16,711 bases of DNA from Kineosporiaceae bacterium (GTDB taxonomy: Bacteria > Actinomycetota > Actinomycetes > Actinomycetales > Angustibacteraceae). Position 1 is the stretch's first letter, and every line of letters begins with the position of its first letter. Under the pieces are notes generated by a model. It ran no database searches, was not told the origin of the DNA, and saw only the letters and a program-made list of their open reading frames with translations. This document shows, piece by piece, positions 1-7,266 of this stretch. The translations under genes and the position numbers were made by a program. The stretch spans positions 1 through 16,711 of the forward strand of contig DAIETC010000043.1 of the NCBI GenBank assembly GCA_027345905.1, read 5' to 3'.

Positions 1-122
1 GCGAACCGCCCGGGATACAAGGCGGTTGAGCCGCACGGTTCGACGAGCGGGTTTCGCTGACGTCCTTCGGCCGAGGCGCCGGGCGCAGAGCACCCCCTGC
101 GGTGCAACCAGATGCGCCTACG
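1..122. other. non-coding stretch with short inverted repeats
   Basis: I see no convincing gene here. AACCGCC at 4-10 can pair with GGCGGTT at 21-27 across a 10-nt loop. Alternatively, CGAACCG at 2-8 can pair with CGGTTCG at 36-42. The two pairings exclude each other. The stretch may be the tail of a structured RNA or of a gene that starts outside the window, but nothing identifies it. Confidence 0.3.
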
Positions 123-211
123 ACGCAGAACTCCACATGGACGCAGAACTCCACATGAACGAGAACTCCACCTGAACGCAGAACTCCACCTGAACGCAGA
201 ACTCTACATAG
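123..211. repeat. five-copy 18-bp tandem repeat upstream of the DUF222 gene
   Basis: Five direct copies of ACGCAGAACTCCACATGR lie head to tail at 123-140, 141-158, 159-175 (one base shorter), 176-193 and 194-211. Copies differ mainly at the CACATG/CACCTG position, and the last carries TCTACATAG. The array ends about 30 bp before the -35 box of the following gene. It could be a regulatory minisatellite, or the multiple internal repeats found near the ends of some insertion sequences such as the IS21 family. The second reading is inference only. Confidence 0.85.
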
Positions 212-241
212 CCGTAGATGTCCACAGGGCCGGCGCCACTC

Positions 242-270
242 TTGACCATGTCCCTGGCCTTGGTTAGAAT
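242..270 (+). promoter_or_regulatory. sigma-A-type promoter of the DUF222-HNH gene, leaderless
   Basis: A TTGACC box at 242-247 is separated by 17 bp from TAGAAT at 265-270, close to the vegetative consensus. The ATG at 278 starts 7 nt after the -10 box, where transcription should begin, so the message would have essentially no 5' untranslated leader. There is no Shine-Dalgarno sequence. The same arrangement recurs at 16390-16429. Confidence 0.75.
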
Positions 271-285
271 CATACATATGTTCGA
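270..285. promoter_or_regulatory. LexA (SOS box)-like operator over -10 and start codon
   Basis: TCATACATATGTTCGA matches the mycobacterial/actinobacterial LexA box TCGAAC-N4-GTTCGA at 10 of the 12 defined positions, with a perfect right half-site GTTCGA at 280-285. The box covers the last base of the -10 hexamer, the expected transcription start and the ATG, so a bound repressor would block initiation. DUF222/13E12 genes are known members of the mycobacterial SOS regulon, which supports the call. Binding itself is inferred. Confidence 0.65.
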
Positions 286-2101
286 GACTGCGCAGCTTTC
301 TCCGCCGGAGCCAGTTGCACGATCCTGGTGCCAGTGCCCGGCTTCCTGCCCGGATGCCGGTTTGTGGTGCACGCAGCGGCCAGGGCAAGGCCAGCAGGGC
401 GATGAGCTCCGGTCCGATCCTTGGCAGCTCAGCGATTCCGCATGGGAGTGGCTCAACGAGCCGCACCTGCCACCCGAACCCGAGCTGTCGCAGTATGAGC
501 GGGCAAGCGCCCGGGCCTGGGCGTGGGCGGTCGAGCGTGACCTGCTCGAGCCCGGGCAGGCCAGTGCCGCCGTCCAGGAAGGCGTCGCCGAACTTTCCGG
601 CTGGGCGCTGGCGCAGTTCCTGCGTGACCTGCCGCCGGTGGCCGGGGTCGACGGGTGGGCGCTGATCGAGATCCTGAAGGGCTGGGACAAGCTCGAACGC
701 TTCGCCCAGGCCGGTAAGGCGCGCGCCCTGGCCGAGCTGGGCGAGCGGCGGTACGACACGCGGGCCAGCTGGGCACGCGACGGCGAAGCGACCACGACCC
801 TGACCGGCGCACCGCAGCGGCCAGTCGGTGACGACCTTTTCGGTGAGATGTCCCGGCATGCCGCGCAGGAGGTGGGCCTGGCCCTGGGCATTCCCCGCGC
901 CCAAGCCCAGGACGAGCTGTGCGACGCGTTCACCATGGCGCGGCGCCTGCCCCAACTCTTGGACGCCCTCGAACGCGGCCAGATCTCCCGGCGAGCCGCA
1001 GGAGTCATCAACGAACACACGGGCCGGCTCAGCGCCGAGCTGGCCAGCATGGTCGCCGACCGAGTCCTGAACCGGCGCGGGGTGGTCACCGTGCCACAGA
1101 CCCGTGCGGCGGTGCAGGCCGCAGTGATCGCCGTCGACCCCGAAGCGGCCCGCAAACGCGAGCTGGCCGCGGTACGCGACCGCACCGTCGAAGCACCCCA
1201 CCGCATCGAGGACGGGGTGGGCGCCCTGGTCGCCTACCTCCCGGTCGCCGACCTCATCCCCACGTTCGAACAGCTCAACCGCCTGGCCGAAGCCGTACGT
1301 ACGCCCGAGGACACCCGATCCCCCGGCGCCCGCCGCGCCGACGTCCTGGTCGACCTGGTCGCCGGGCGCCAGATCCTCACCCCGGACGGCCGCGACCTGC
1401 GCGAGGGTGCCAGCGCCGCGCCAACGTCGACCAAGCGCTGGCGCACCGACGTCGTCGTGGCCGCCAGCACCCTGCTCGGCACCGACGACAACCCCGGCCA
1501 GCTCGTCGGCTACGGGCCCATCAGCGCCGACACCGCCCGCTACCTCGCCTCCACCCTCACCGCACCCGACACGGACACCGCACCCGACACGGACACCGCA
1601 CCGACCAAGGGCACCGCACCGACCAAGGACACCGCACCGACCAAGGACACCACCTCCGGCACTCAGGGCCAGGACCCGCAATGGCGCAGAATCCTGACCG
1701 ACCCGGCCAGCGGGCTCACCCTGGACTACGGCACCACCCGATACCGGCCCCCCGAGTCGCTCGCCGACTTCGTCCGGGCTCGCGACGGCCACTGCTTCTC
1801 ACCAATCTGCCGAACACCCGCCCACCGCTGCGACATCGACCACGTGAAGAACTCCCCGGCAGGTCCGTCCCCGAACCCCGACCCGGCCGGGGTGACCGCC
1901 GCGCACAACCTGGCGCCGGGCTGCCGACCCGACCACACCACCAAACCCGCGCCGGGGTGGAGCGTGCACTCCCCCTCGCCAGGCACCTACATCTGGACGA
2001 CGCCCACCGGGCACACCTACACCAGATACCCCCAACCACCCCTGGACGACGGCGGCGGGCCAGCTCATCGCCCGCCCCACCCCCAGCCGCCGCCCTTCTA
2101 G
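278..2101 (+). CDS. DUF222 (13E12-type) protein with C-terminal HNH endonuclease domain
   Basis: A 607-residue protein of the actinobacterial DUF222/13E12 repeat family. The start at 278 is preferred over an in-frame ATG at 218 because a good promoter lies between them and its transcription start falls at 278. The DUF222 core begins near residue 126, with a helical segment rich in Ala, Leu and Glu, and runs to about 400. A Pro/Thr/Asp linker made of five hexapeptide repeats (about residues 429-458) joins it to an HNH domain at about 488-580. The HNH domain shows the metal- and DNA-binding pattern CFSPIC, CDIDH and NLAPGCRPDH. Biological role is unknown; a DNA-cleaving enzyme induced by DNA damage is plausible from the LexA-like operator. 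It converges with the MFS gene, and the two stop codons overlap in one CTAG. Confidence 0.88.
   Translation: MFETAQLSPPEPVARSWCQCPASCPDAGLWCTQRPGQGQQGDELRSDPWQLSDSAWEWLNEPHLPPEPELSQYERASARAWAWAVERDLLEPGQASAAVQEGVAELSGWALAQFLRDLPPVAGVDGWALIEILKGWDKLERFAQAGKARALAELGERRYDTRASWARDGEATTTLTGAPQRPVGDDLFGEMSRHAAQEVGLALGIPRAQAQDELCDAFTMARRLPQLLDALERGQISRRAAGVINEHTGRLSAELASMVADRVLNRRGVVTVPQTRAAVQAAVIAVDPEAARKRELAAVRDRTVEAPHRIEDGVGALVAYLPVADLIPTFEQLNRLAEAVRTPEDTRSPGARRADVLVDLVAGRQILTPDGRDLREGASAAPTSTKRWRTDVVVAASTLLGTDDNPGQLVGYGPISADTARYLASTLTAPDTDTAPDTDTAPTKGTAPTKDTAPTKDTTSGTQGQDPQWRRILTDPASGLTLDYGTTRYRPPESLADFVRARDGHCFSPICRTPAHRCDIDHVKNSPAGPSPNPDPAGVTAAHNLAPGCRPDHTTKPAPGWSVHSPSPGTYIWTTPTGHTYTRYPQPPLDDGGGPAHRPPHPQPPPF
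1562..1651 (+). repeat. in-frame 18-bp tandem repeat encoding the DUF222-HNH linker
   Basis: Five 18-bp units follow one another at 1562, 1580, 1598, 1616 and 1634. They encode APDTDT twice, then APTKGT once and APTKDT twice. Because the unit is a multiple of three, copy number can change without breaking the frame. The encoded segment is a polar, Pro/Thr-rich and probably disordered tether between the DUF222 and HNH domains. Confidence 0.9.
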
Positions 2102-3462
2102 CGAGTGGGACCGCTGGTGAGCCCGGCTCTCGGCTCACCGGGGTCGATGAGCGAGGGCGGCACCAGTGCGATGGCCTCCTCGGGGTGAAGGGCGCCGGCT
2201 CGGGCGTCCCTCAACACGTCCGCAGGGACGTGCTGCTCGAGGAACCGCCGCGCCAGCCGGGTGGACGGATGCACGCCGATGGTCGCAACGACGATGATGC
2301 CGGCGATCACCAGCCAGCCGGCGGCGCCCCAGTTCATCGCCAGGAAGGTGTACACCGCGGGCGCCCACACCCGACCCAGGGTGGCACTGAGCTCCGCGGC
2401 CCCTTGATAGGCGCCACGTTGACGCGGGTCCATCAGCTCGGCCTCGAAGGACCAGCTGGCGGCCGAGAGGTACAGCTCGGCACCGGTCACGGTGACGTGA
2501 GCCAGCCAGACCAGCGCGATCGTCGTCCAGCCGACGGTGTCGTGGGTGGCCAGTGCGAGCAAGCAGGAGACCACGAAGAAGCTCGACGAGATCCGGATGG
2601 CCTTGAGCGCCGTGGGTACGTCCTCGACCCCGCGCGCCGCCACCATCGGCAAGAAGACGCACATCACCGTGTTGGTTCCGAACAAGAAGGCCAGGAGCAC
2701 CCGCGGTGCGTCGGTCTTCTCCACCAGCCACAGCGGGATCACGACGTTGAGCAGCACCTGGTTGGTCCAGAAGACCCCGCTGAAGAACATGGTCAGCAGC
2801 CAGCCGGGGTTGCGCAGCGGACCAGGCCCGGCGACCTTCTCCTTGCGTTCCTGCGGCGTGCGGTCGTCGTGCGAGGCGCGGGGCAGGCGGGTGACCGCCG
2901 CGGCGTTGACCAGGAAGACCACAGCGGTGAACCACGGCAACGCGTGCAGCAGCTCGTTGGATTTGAACGCGAGGGCGATACCACCGAGCAGGGAACCCAC
3001 CGTGAAGCCGACATTGAGCGCGGAATACATGTAGGCGCGTGAGTTCACTCGCTCGTCGGGCGGCAGCACGTCGATCGTGTACGCGCCGTGGGCAGCCCCC
3101 CCGAGCGCACCGATCACCTCCATGCCCACGGCCATGGCCACGTAGCCGCGAAAGTCGGTGATGAACGGCCACACCGCGAACATCGCCGCCTGCCCGGTCG
3201 CGCTGACGGCCCACATCTTCTTCGGCCCGAACCTGTCGACCAGCTTGCCCATCGGTAGTGCGGCGAGGAAGGCGGCCACGCCGGCAAGGGTCAGGCCGAG
3301 CCCGACCTGGGCGGCGGAAATGCCGACGATCTGGGTGAAGAAGACCGCCGAACCAGTCATGAAGGTGCCCTGGCCGAGGGCGAACAGGAGTGACTGGGTG
3401 GCGAGCCGGCCGGCGAGAGGCGACGGGGGCCGCGCTTGGCGCAGGACGGCAGCGAACGGCAC
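2098..3462 (-). CDS. major facilitator superfamily transporter
   Basis: A 454-residue, strongly hydrophobic protein with the pattern of about 12 membrane helices in two halves. MFS motif A reads GKLVDRFGPKK at residues 72-82, after the second helix. A soluble charged loop (DDRTPQERKEK, around residue 200) marks the junction between the halves. The last 45 residues or so form a charged cytoplasmic tail. The substrate cannot be told; family members of this type are usually proton-driven drug or metabolite exporters. The start is a GTG at 3462. The gene runs divergently from the DUF3105 gene, and its TAG stop overlaps the stop of the DUF222 gene on the other strand. No terminator is visible between the convergent genes. 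Confidence 0.85.
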   Translation of the reverse strand: MPFAAVLRQARPPSPLAGRLATQSLLFALGQGTFMTGSAVFFTQIVGISAAQVGLGLTLAGVAAFLAALPMGKLVDRFGPKKMWAVSATGQAAMFAVWPFITDFRGYVAMAVGMEVIGALGGAAHGAYTIDVLPPDERVNSRAYMYSALNVGFTVGSLLGGIALAFKSNELLHALPWFTAVVFLVNAAAVTRLPRASHDDRTPQERKEKVAGPGPLRNPGWLLTMFFSGVFWTNQVLLNVVIPLWLVEKTDAPRVLLAFLFGTNTVMCVFLPMVAARGVEDVPTALKAIRISSSFFVVSCLLALATHDTVGWTTIALVWLAHVTVTGAELYLSAASWSFEAELMDPRQRGAYQGAAELSATLGRVWAPAVYTFLAMNWGAAGWLVIAGIIVVATIGVHPSTRLARRFLEQHVPADVLRDARAGALHPEEAIALVPPSLIDPGEPRAGLTSGPTR

Positions 3463-3516
3463 CGGGCAATACTGTCCGGATCCCCCGCCCCGTGTCGCGC
3501 GAATATCGGGGCAAAC

Positions 3517-3546
3517 GCCGAGCGGAGGTCAAAACCGGCGCTCGGC
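3517..3546. other. strong hairpin in the MFS/DUF3105 intergenic region
   Basis: GCCGAGCG at 3517-3524 pairs perfectly with CGCTCGGC at 3539-3546. Inside the loop, GGT and ACC can pair around CAAA. The hairpin lies between two divergent genes, about 55 bp upstream of the MFS start and with no T-run, so it is not a normal terminator. It could be an operator, or an RNA structure in the leader of either gene. Confidence 0.5.
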
Positions 3547-3565
3547 CAAGGGCAGCGTCCAGCCA

Positions 3566-3571
3566 CCTACA
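3566..3571 (+). promoter_or_regulatory. possible -10 box for the DUF3105 gene
   Basis: TACACT fits the actinobacterial TANNNT -10 pattern and would give a leader of roughly 85-90 nt. No convincing -35 box is present, so this is tentative. Confidence 0.3.
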
Positions 3572-3664
3572 CTGGTCGGGAACTGACCGCGGGTGACCAC
3601 CCGTTGATCCAGCGCGTCCGCGTGGGCGGCGCGTCGTCCGACACCCGAGCAAGAGGGACCAGCG

Positions 3665-4405
3665 GTGGCCACCAAGAACGACAGCAAGGAACGTAAGGCC
3701 AAGATCGCCCAGATGCAGCGCGAGGCCAAGGCGGCCGAACGCCGCCGCACGCTCACCGTCGTCGCCGCAGTGGCCACGGTGGTCGTCCTGATGGCCGGCG
3801 CGGTGACCTACGCCATCGTGACCGACAAGAACCGGGTCCCGGGGGGCGCCCTGACCAGCCTGGGCGTCTCGCCGGCCGCGGCCGCCTGCGACCCGGTCAC
3901 GACGGACGCCCCCAACGGCAGCGGCGAGCACGTCGGTCCCGGGACCTCGAAGCCGAACGAGACGAGGGTCAAGTACACGACGGTGCCGCCCAGCTCGGGC
4001 CCGCACTACGTTTCACCCGAGTACCCCAACCGGCAGTTCTACACCGTCGCCGACCGGCCCCGCATCGAGACCCTGGTCCACAACCTGGAACACGGCTACA
4101 CCCTGCTGTGGTACGACTCCACAACCACCGCACAGCAGCTCGCCACGCTCAAGGCGATCACCGCCAAGGCCAACGCGACCACCGCGGCGCGCAACAAGTT
4201 CATCGTCAGCGCCTGGGACAACTCCTACGGCAGCTTCCCGGCAGGCAAGCACTTCGCGCTCTCGCACTGGTCCGGCGAGCCTGGGGCCGCGGCCACCAAG
4301 CAGGCGGGTCACCGTCAGCTGTGCGCCAACGTCTCCGGCGCGGTCGTCAACAGCTTCATCACGGCCTACCCGCTGACCTCGGCTCCCGAGGCTGGGGCAC
4401 AGTAA
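3665..4405 (+). CDS. DUF3105 membrane-anchored protein
   Basis: A 246-residue protein with a Lys/Arg/Glu-rich N-terminus (1-28), one membrane helix at about 29-52, and an extracytoplasmic DUF3105 domain. Family hallmarks are VPPSSGPHY at 107-115 and VHNLEHGYTLLWY at 138-150. A Cys pair (75 and 220) could form a disulfide outside the cell. The N-terminus is predicted to be cytoplasmic and the bulk of the protein exposed at the envelope. The function of DUF3105 is not known. The GTG start at 3665 is supported by an AGAGGGA ribosome-binding site six bases upstream, one of the few clear Shine-Dalgarno sequences in the window. The 3' end overlaps the convergent methyltransferase gene by 47 bp. Confidence 0.88.
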   Translation: MATKNDSKERKAKIAQMQREAKAAERRRTLTVVAAVATVVVLMAGAVTYAIVTDKNRVPGGALTSLGVSPAAAACDPVTTDAPNGSGEHVGPGTSKPNETRVKYTTVPPSSGPHYVSPEYPNRQFYTVADRPRIETLVHNLEHGYTLLWYDSTTTAQQLATLKAITAKANATTAARNKFIVSAWDNSYGSFPAGKHFALSHWSGEPGAAATKQAGHRQLCANVSGAVVNSFITAYPLTSAPEAGAQ

Positions 4406-5219
4406 CCGCGCGCGGCGCCACCCGCACAGGTTCACCGGCCGGACGCAGCGGCGACGGGCTGGCCACCCAGACGTACGTCGGCACCAGCGGGAGCGTCGCA
4501 GCCAGCACCGGCTCGGGCAGCCGGCTGACCACGCCCGGAACGAGGTCGTCCCCCGCGAAGGCGGCTGGGTCGGCGAGCACGGGCAGCGTGTAGTCCAGCA
4601 CCTGCCAGCCCGCGAGCAGCTGACGCAGGCCGGCCCGCGTCCGAAAGCGCTCGTAGTAGTTGTCCGCCCTACCGAAGGCGCGGACGTACCGGTCGGCAGC
4701 GGCCGACGGGAGGTAGGACAGGAACGGCAGCTTGTAGTGCGGCTCGATGATGCCCAACCGGTTACCCAGCCCGAGGTACACCAGGCCCTGCGGTCGCAGC
4801 ACCCGCTTGATGTCGGCGATCACGGCGTCGGGGTCGACGACGTGCTCGTAGATGTGGTTGAAGATCGCCACGTCGACCGAGGCGTCGGCGAACGGCAGCG
4901 CCTGACCGGCCGCACAGACGAACTGCACGCGCTCGCCGAACCGGGCCTGCGCGGCGCTCAGACCAGGGACGTCGATGTCCACCCCGTAGGTGCGCGCCGC
5001 GCCCGCCGCGGCCAGCTCGTCGGCGATGAAGCCCTGCGAGCACCCGATGTCGGCGACGGTCAGCCCCTCCAGGCGGTCCTGCCCCCGCACGTGGCGCAGT
5101 ACGGCGAGGATCTTGGCCGCCTTGCGCCGGCGCCCCACCTCGTCGCGCATCGCCGCCATCTGCTCCGAGTACGCCAGCTGCGCCTCGCGGCCGCCCGTCG
5201 ACTTCACCACCCGCCGCAC
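4359..5219 (-). CDS. class I SAM-dependent methyltransferase (glycan-locus type)
   Basis: A 286-residue protein with a Rossmann methyltransferase fold. The SAM-binding motif I VADIGCSQG is at 55-63, the acidic ribose-binding segment GVDID at 79-83, and the post-core motif NHIYEHVVDP at 121-130. The segment with EPH and LPFL at 159-167 resembles methyltransferases found in polysaccharide clusters. It is the last gene of the five-gene minus-strand operon and starts with GTG one base after the stop of the membrane-protein gene. It probably methylates the sugar or lipid product of the operon; the exact substrate is inferred from context only. The C-terminal tail of about 30 residues is basic, Pro-rich and poorly conserved in appearance, and it overlaps the DUF3105 gene on the opposite strand. 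Confidence 0.85.
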   Translation of the reverse strand: MRRVVKSTGGREAQLAYSEQMAAMRDEVGRRRKAAKILAVLRHVRGQDRLEGLTVADIGCSQGFIADELAAAGAARTYGVDIDVPGLSAAQARFGERVQFVCAAGQALPFADASVDVAIFNHIYEHVVDPDAVIADIKRVLRPQGLVYLGLGNRLGIIEPHYKLPFLSYLPSAAADRYVRAFGRADNYYERFRTRAGLRQLLAGWQVLDYTLPVLADPAAFAGDDLVPGVVSRLPEPVLAATLPLVPTYVWVASPSPLRPAGEPVRVAPRAVTVPQPREPRSAGRP

Positions 5220-5220
5220 C

Positions 5221-6153
5221 CTACGTGACCCGGCTGGTGTTCAGCAGCCGGTGACTTCGGGCGTAACCCCAGCCGACGGCGGCGGACACCACGTCCCCGA
5301 GCGTCACGATGAACCGCGACAACAGCACGACAGCCAGCGTGGCCGAACGGGGCAGCTGGCCGGCGAGCAGCAGCACGAGCACCAGCTCGCGCAGGCCCAA
5401 CCCGGCCGGCAGCACGAGCGCGAGCATCCCGACCGCCGCGGCCAGCGCGTAGCCGAACACCGCGGGGACGAAGGTCGCCGACGGGTTGCCCCCCAGGGCG
5501 CGCACCAGCACCCACAGGTGCAGTCCCAACGACAGCCAGGCCAGAACGAACGCGACCGACGTCCGCACGACCGCACGACCCGACAACGGGTGCTCCAGCG
5601 GTTCGCGCCGCGCCAGCCGCAATGCCTTGGCGATCAGCCAGTTCAGGGCCCGGGGGTGCATCAGGATCATCCCCAGCGGCAGCAGCACGAGCAGCAGCAG
5701 GTACGCCGGTGCGCCACCGGCCGCGAGCAGCCCGGGCAGGGCCACCGCCCCGACAGCCAGCCCGGCAAGCGCCGACATCACCACCGACAGCAGCCCGACG
5801 ACCGCCGAACGCCGGCGCGGGACACCCAGGCGGGCGGCCACCTCGGTCTGGGCCACCACCGTCCACACGCTGCCCGGCAGGTACTTGCCGAGCTGGCCGA
5901 CGAACAGCACACCGGACGCCGGAGCCAGGTGCAGCGGTGACCCGAGGTCGGCCAGCAGCACCCGCCAGCCGATCAAGGTGAAGACCAGGCCGACCAGGGC
6001 GAACAGGGCGGACAACGCCAGCGCGGCGATGGGGACAGCGGCCAGGTCGCGCTGGACGCTGCCCCAGCTGCCGGCAAGGGCATACCCGACGGCGACCAGG
6101 ACCAACACGGCCAGGACGATCCGAGCGAGCGTAAGCGCTCGCGAGCGCGTCAC
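5221..6153 (-). CDS. UPF0104 / LPG-synthase-like integral membrane protein (flippase-like)
   Basis: A 310-residue hydrophobic protein with about eight membrane helices. It carries the family signature GQLGKYLPGSVW at about 88-99, followed by QTEVAAR, and a later LPAGLGLREL segment. Relatives include the membrane domain of lysylphosphatidylglycerol synthase and AglD-type proteins of glycosylation loci; many stand-alone members are proposed to move lipid-linked sugars or modify lipids. There is no soluble aminoacyl-transferase domain here, so true LPG synthesis is unlikely. The chosen GTG start at 6153 overlaps the upstream glycosyltransferase stop as GTGA, which implies translational coupling. 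Longer in-frame starts would lie inside that gene and are disfavoured. Confidence 0.82.
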   Translation of the reverse strand: MTRSRALTLARIVLAVLVLVAVGYALAGSWGSVQRDLAAVPIAALALSALFALVGLVFTLIGWRVLLADLGSPLHLAPASGVLFVGQLGKYLPGSVWTVVAQTEVAARLGVPRRRSAVVGLLSVVMSALAGLAVGAVALPGLLAAGGAPAYLLLLVLLPLGMILMHPRALNWLIAKALRLARREPLEHPLSGRAVVRTSVAFVLAWLSLGLHLWVLVRALGGNPSATFVPAVFGYALAAAVGMLALVLPAGLGLRELVLVLLLAGQLPRSATLAVVLLSRFIVTLGDVVSAAVGWGYARSHRLLNTSRVT

Positions 6154-7265
6154 CCGGTGCGCTCGCGGGTGCGCAGGCCGGTCAGGGCCTGCACGTAGGC
6201 GACCCACGCCGCATCCAGGTCCGGTGCTCGCACCCCGGCGCGCAGCGCGCCGAGCGCGCCCGGTTGGCACAGGCGACGCAGCGCGGCGGCCAGGGACTCG
6301 ACCGAGCCGGGGTCGGCGAGCAGGCCGTCCACACCGTCGGTGATCTCGGCGGGGAAGGTGCCGACGCGGGTGGCGAGCACCGGCAGTCCGTGCGCAAACC
6401 CGAGCAGGGCGTTCTGCGAGGCCGTCGCCGACCGGTACGGCAGGGCCAGGACGTCGTGGGCCGCCATCAAGGGGGCGATCTGCGAGGCCGGGACGTAGCC
6501 GCCGCGCACCTGCACCCGCCCCCGCAGGGCGGGCGTGTCCGCGAGCTCCTGGACCCGCACACCGGCCGAGCGCCACAGCTCACCGGCGATCGTCAACGTG
6601 GGTCCGGGCACCTGGCCCAGTGCCTGCAACAGCAGGTCGGTCCCCTTGTAGGGGCGCACCATGCCGAGGGCCAGCAGCCGGGGAGGTCCGTCGTACGGTT
6701 CGCGGGGCAACACCGGACCCCCCGGCAGGTGTGGCGGCAGCGGCGCCACGACGACCTGCGCCGCCCCGTGCTCGCGGGCCAGCTGCCCCTGGTGGGCCGA
6801 GTGGACCAGCGTGGCGTCGGCCCGCGAGAGCATCGCCCGCACGAGCGCCGCGGCGCCCGGGTGGGTCTCGTGCGGCAGGACGTTGTGGGCCAGGACGACC
6901 ACCCGCGGACGGCGTCGCGCGGTCGTGCCGAGAGCGCGCAGCAGCATCAGGTGCGCCGGAGCCACCGCGGGAATGACGTGCACCAGCACGACCAGGTCGT
7001 GCTGGCGCAGCCGGCGCCCGACCCGGACCCAGGTGTCGGGGCGGGCCCAGGACAGCGGCCGCGTGGTGCGCTCGTACGGCGCAAGGTCGGGGACGCCGTC
7101 CGGCACCGCCTGCTCGCCGGGGTAGAGCCGGCTGGGGTACATGTGCGACCACGAGACGAGGTCGCACTCGTGACCGGCGCGTTGCAGGTGGCGGGCCAGC
7201 TCGGTGGTGTGCGCGGCCACGCCGCCCTTGTAGGGGTGCGTTGGGCCGACGACGGCCACGCGCAC
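6150..7265 (-). CDS. GT4-type glycosyltransferase (GT-B fold)
   Basis: A 371-residue cytoplasmic or membrane-associated glycosyltransferase. The N-terminal Rossmann domain starts MRVAVVGPTHPYKGG with the acceptor-side glycine loop. The C-terminal donor domain has LALGMVRPYKGTD at 198-210, LTIAGEL at 224-230 and GYVP at 257-260. The usual nucleotide-sugar EX7E motif is altered: the segment at 276-296 reads PYRSATASQNALLGF then AHGLPV, so the first glutamate is missing. Such PYRSAT variants occur in this family. The enzyme should add a sugar from a nucleotide donor to a lipid-linked acceptor; dTDP-rhamnose from the neighbouring rml genes is one candidate donor, by context only. The GTG start lies one base after the GT2 stop. 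Confidence 0.87.
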   Translation of the reverse strand: MRVAVVGPTHPYKGGVAAHTTELARHLQRAGHECDLVSWSHMYPSRLYPGEQAVPDGVPDLAPYERTTRPLSWARPDTWVRVGRRLRQHDLVVLVHVIPAVAPAHLMLLRALGTTARRRPRVVVLAHNVLPHETHPGAAALVRAMLSRADATLVHSAHQGQLAREHGAAQVVVAPLPPHLPGGPVLPREPYDGPPRLLALGMVRPYKGTDLLLQALGQVPGPTLTIAGELWRSAGVRVQELADTPALRGRVQVRGGYVPASQIAPLMAAHDVLALPYRSATASQNALLGFAHGLPVLATRVGTFPAEITDGVDGLLADPGSVESLAAALRRLCQPGALGALRAGVRAPDLDAAWVAYVQALTGLRTRERTG

Positions 7266-7266
7266 C

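Noticed and set aside
25..50. Resemblance of GAGCCGCACGGTTC to the end of a group II intron domain V
   Set aside because: It is far too short, lacks the central stem and bulge of domain V, and no intron-encoded protein is present.
123..211. Possible CRISPR array from regularly spaced repeats
   Set aside because: The units are 18 bp and directly abutting, with no unique spacers and no cas genes.
218..277. Upstream in-frame ATG at 218 as the DUF222 start
   Set aside because: The -35 and -10 boxes lie between 218 and 278, and the extra 20 residues do not resemble the family. The ATG at 278 sits at the expected transcription start.
5221..6576. Longer version of the UPF0104-like protein starting at 6576
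   Set aside because: The added N-terminus is antisense-like Arg/Ala/Gly-rich sequence inside the GT4 gene. The GTG at 6153 gives the normal length and a GTGA overlap.
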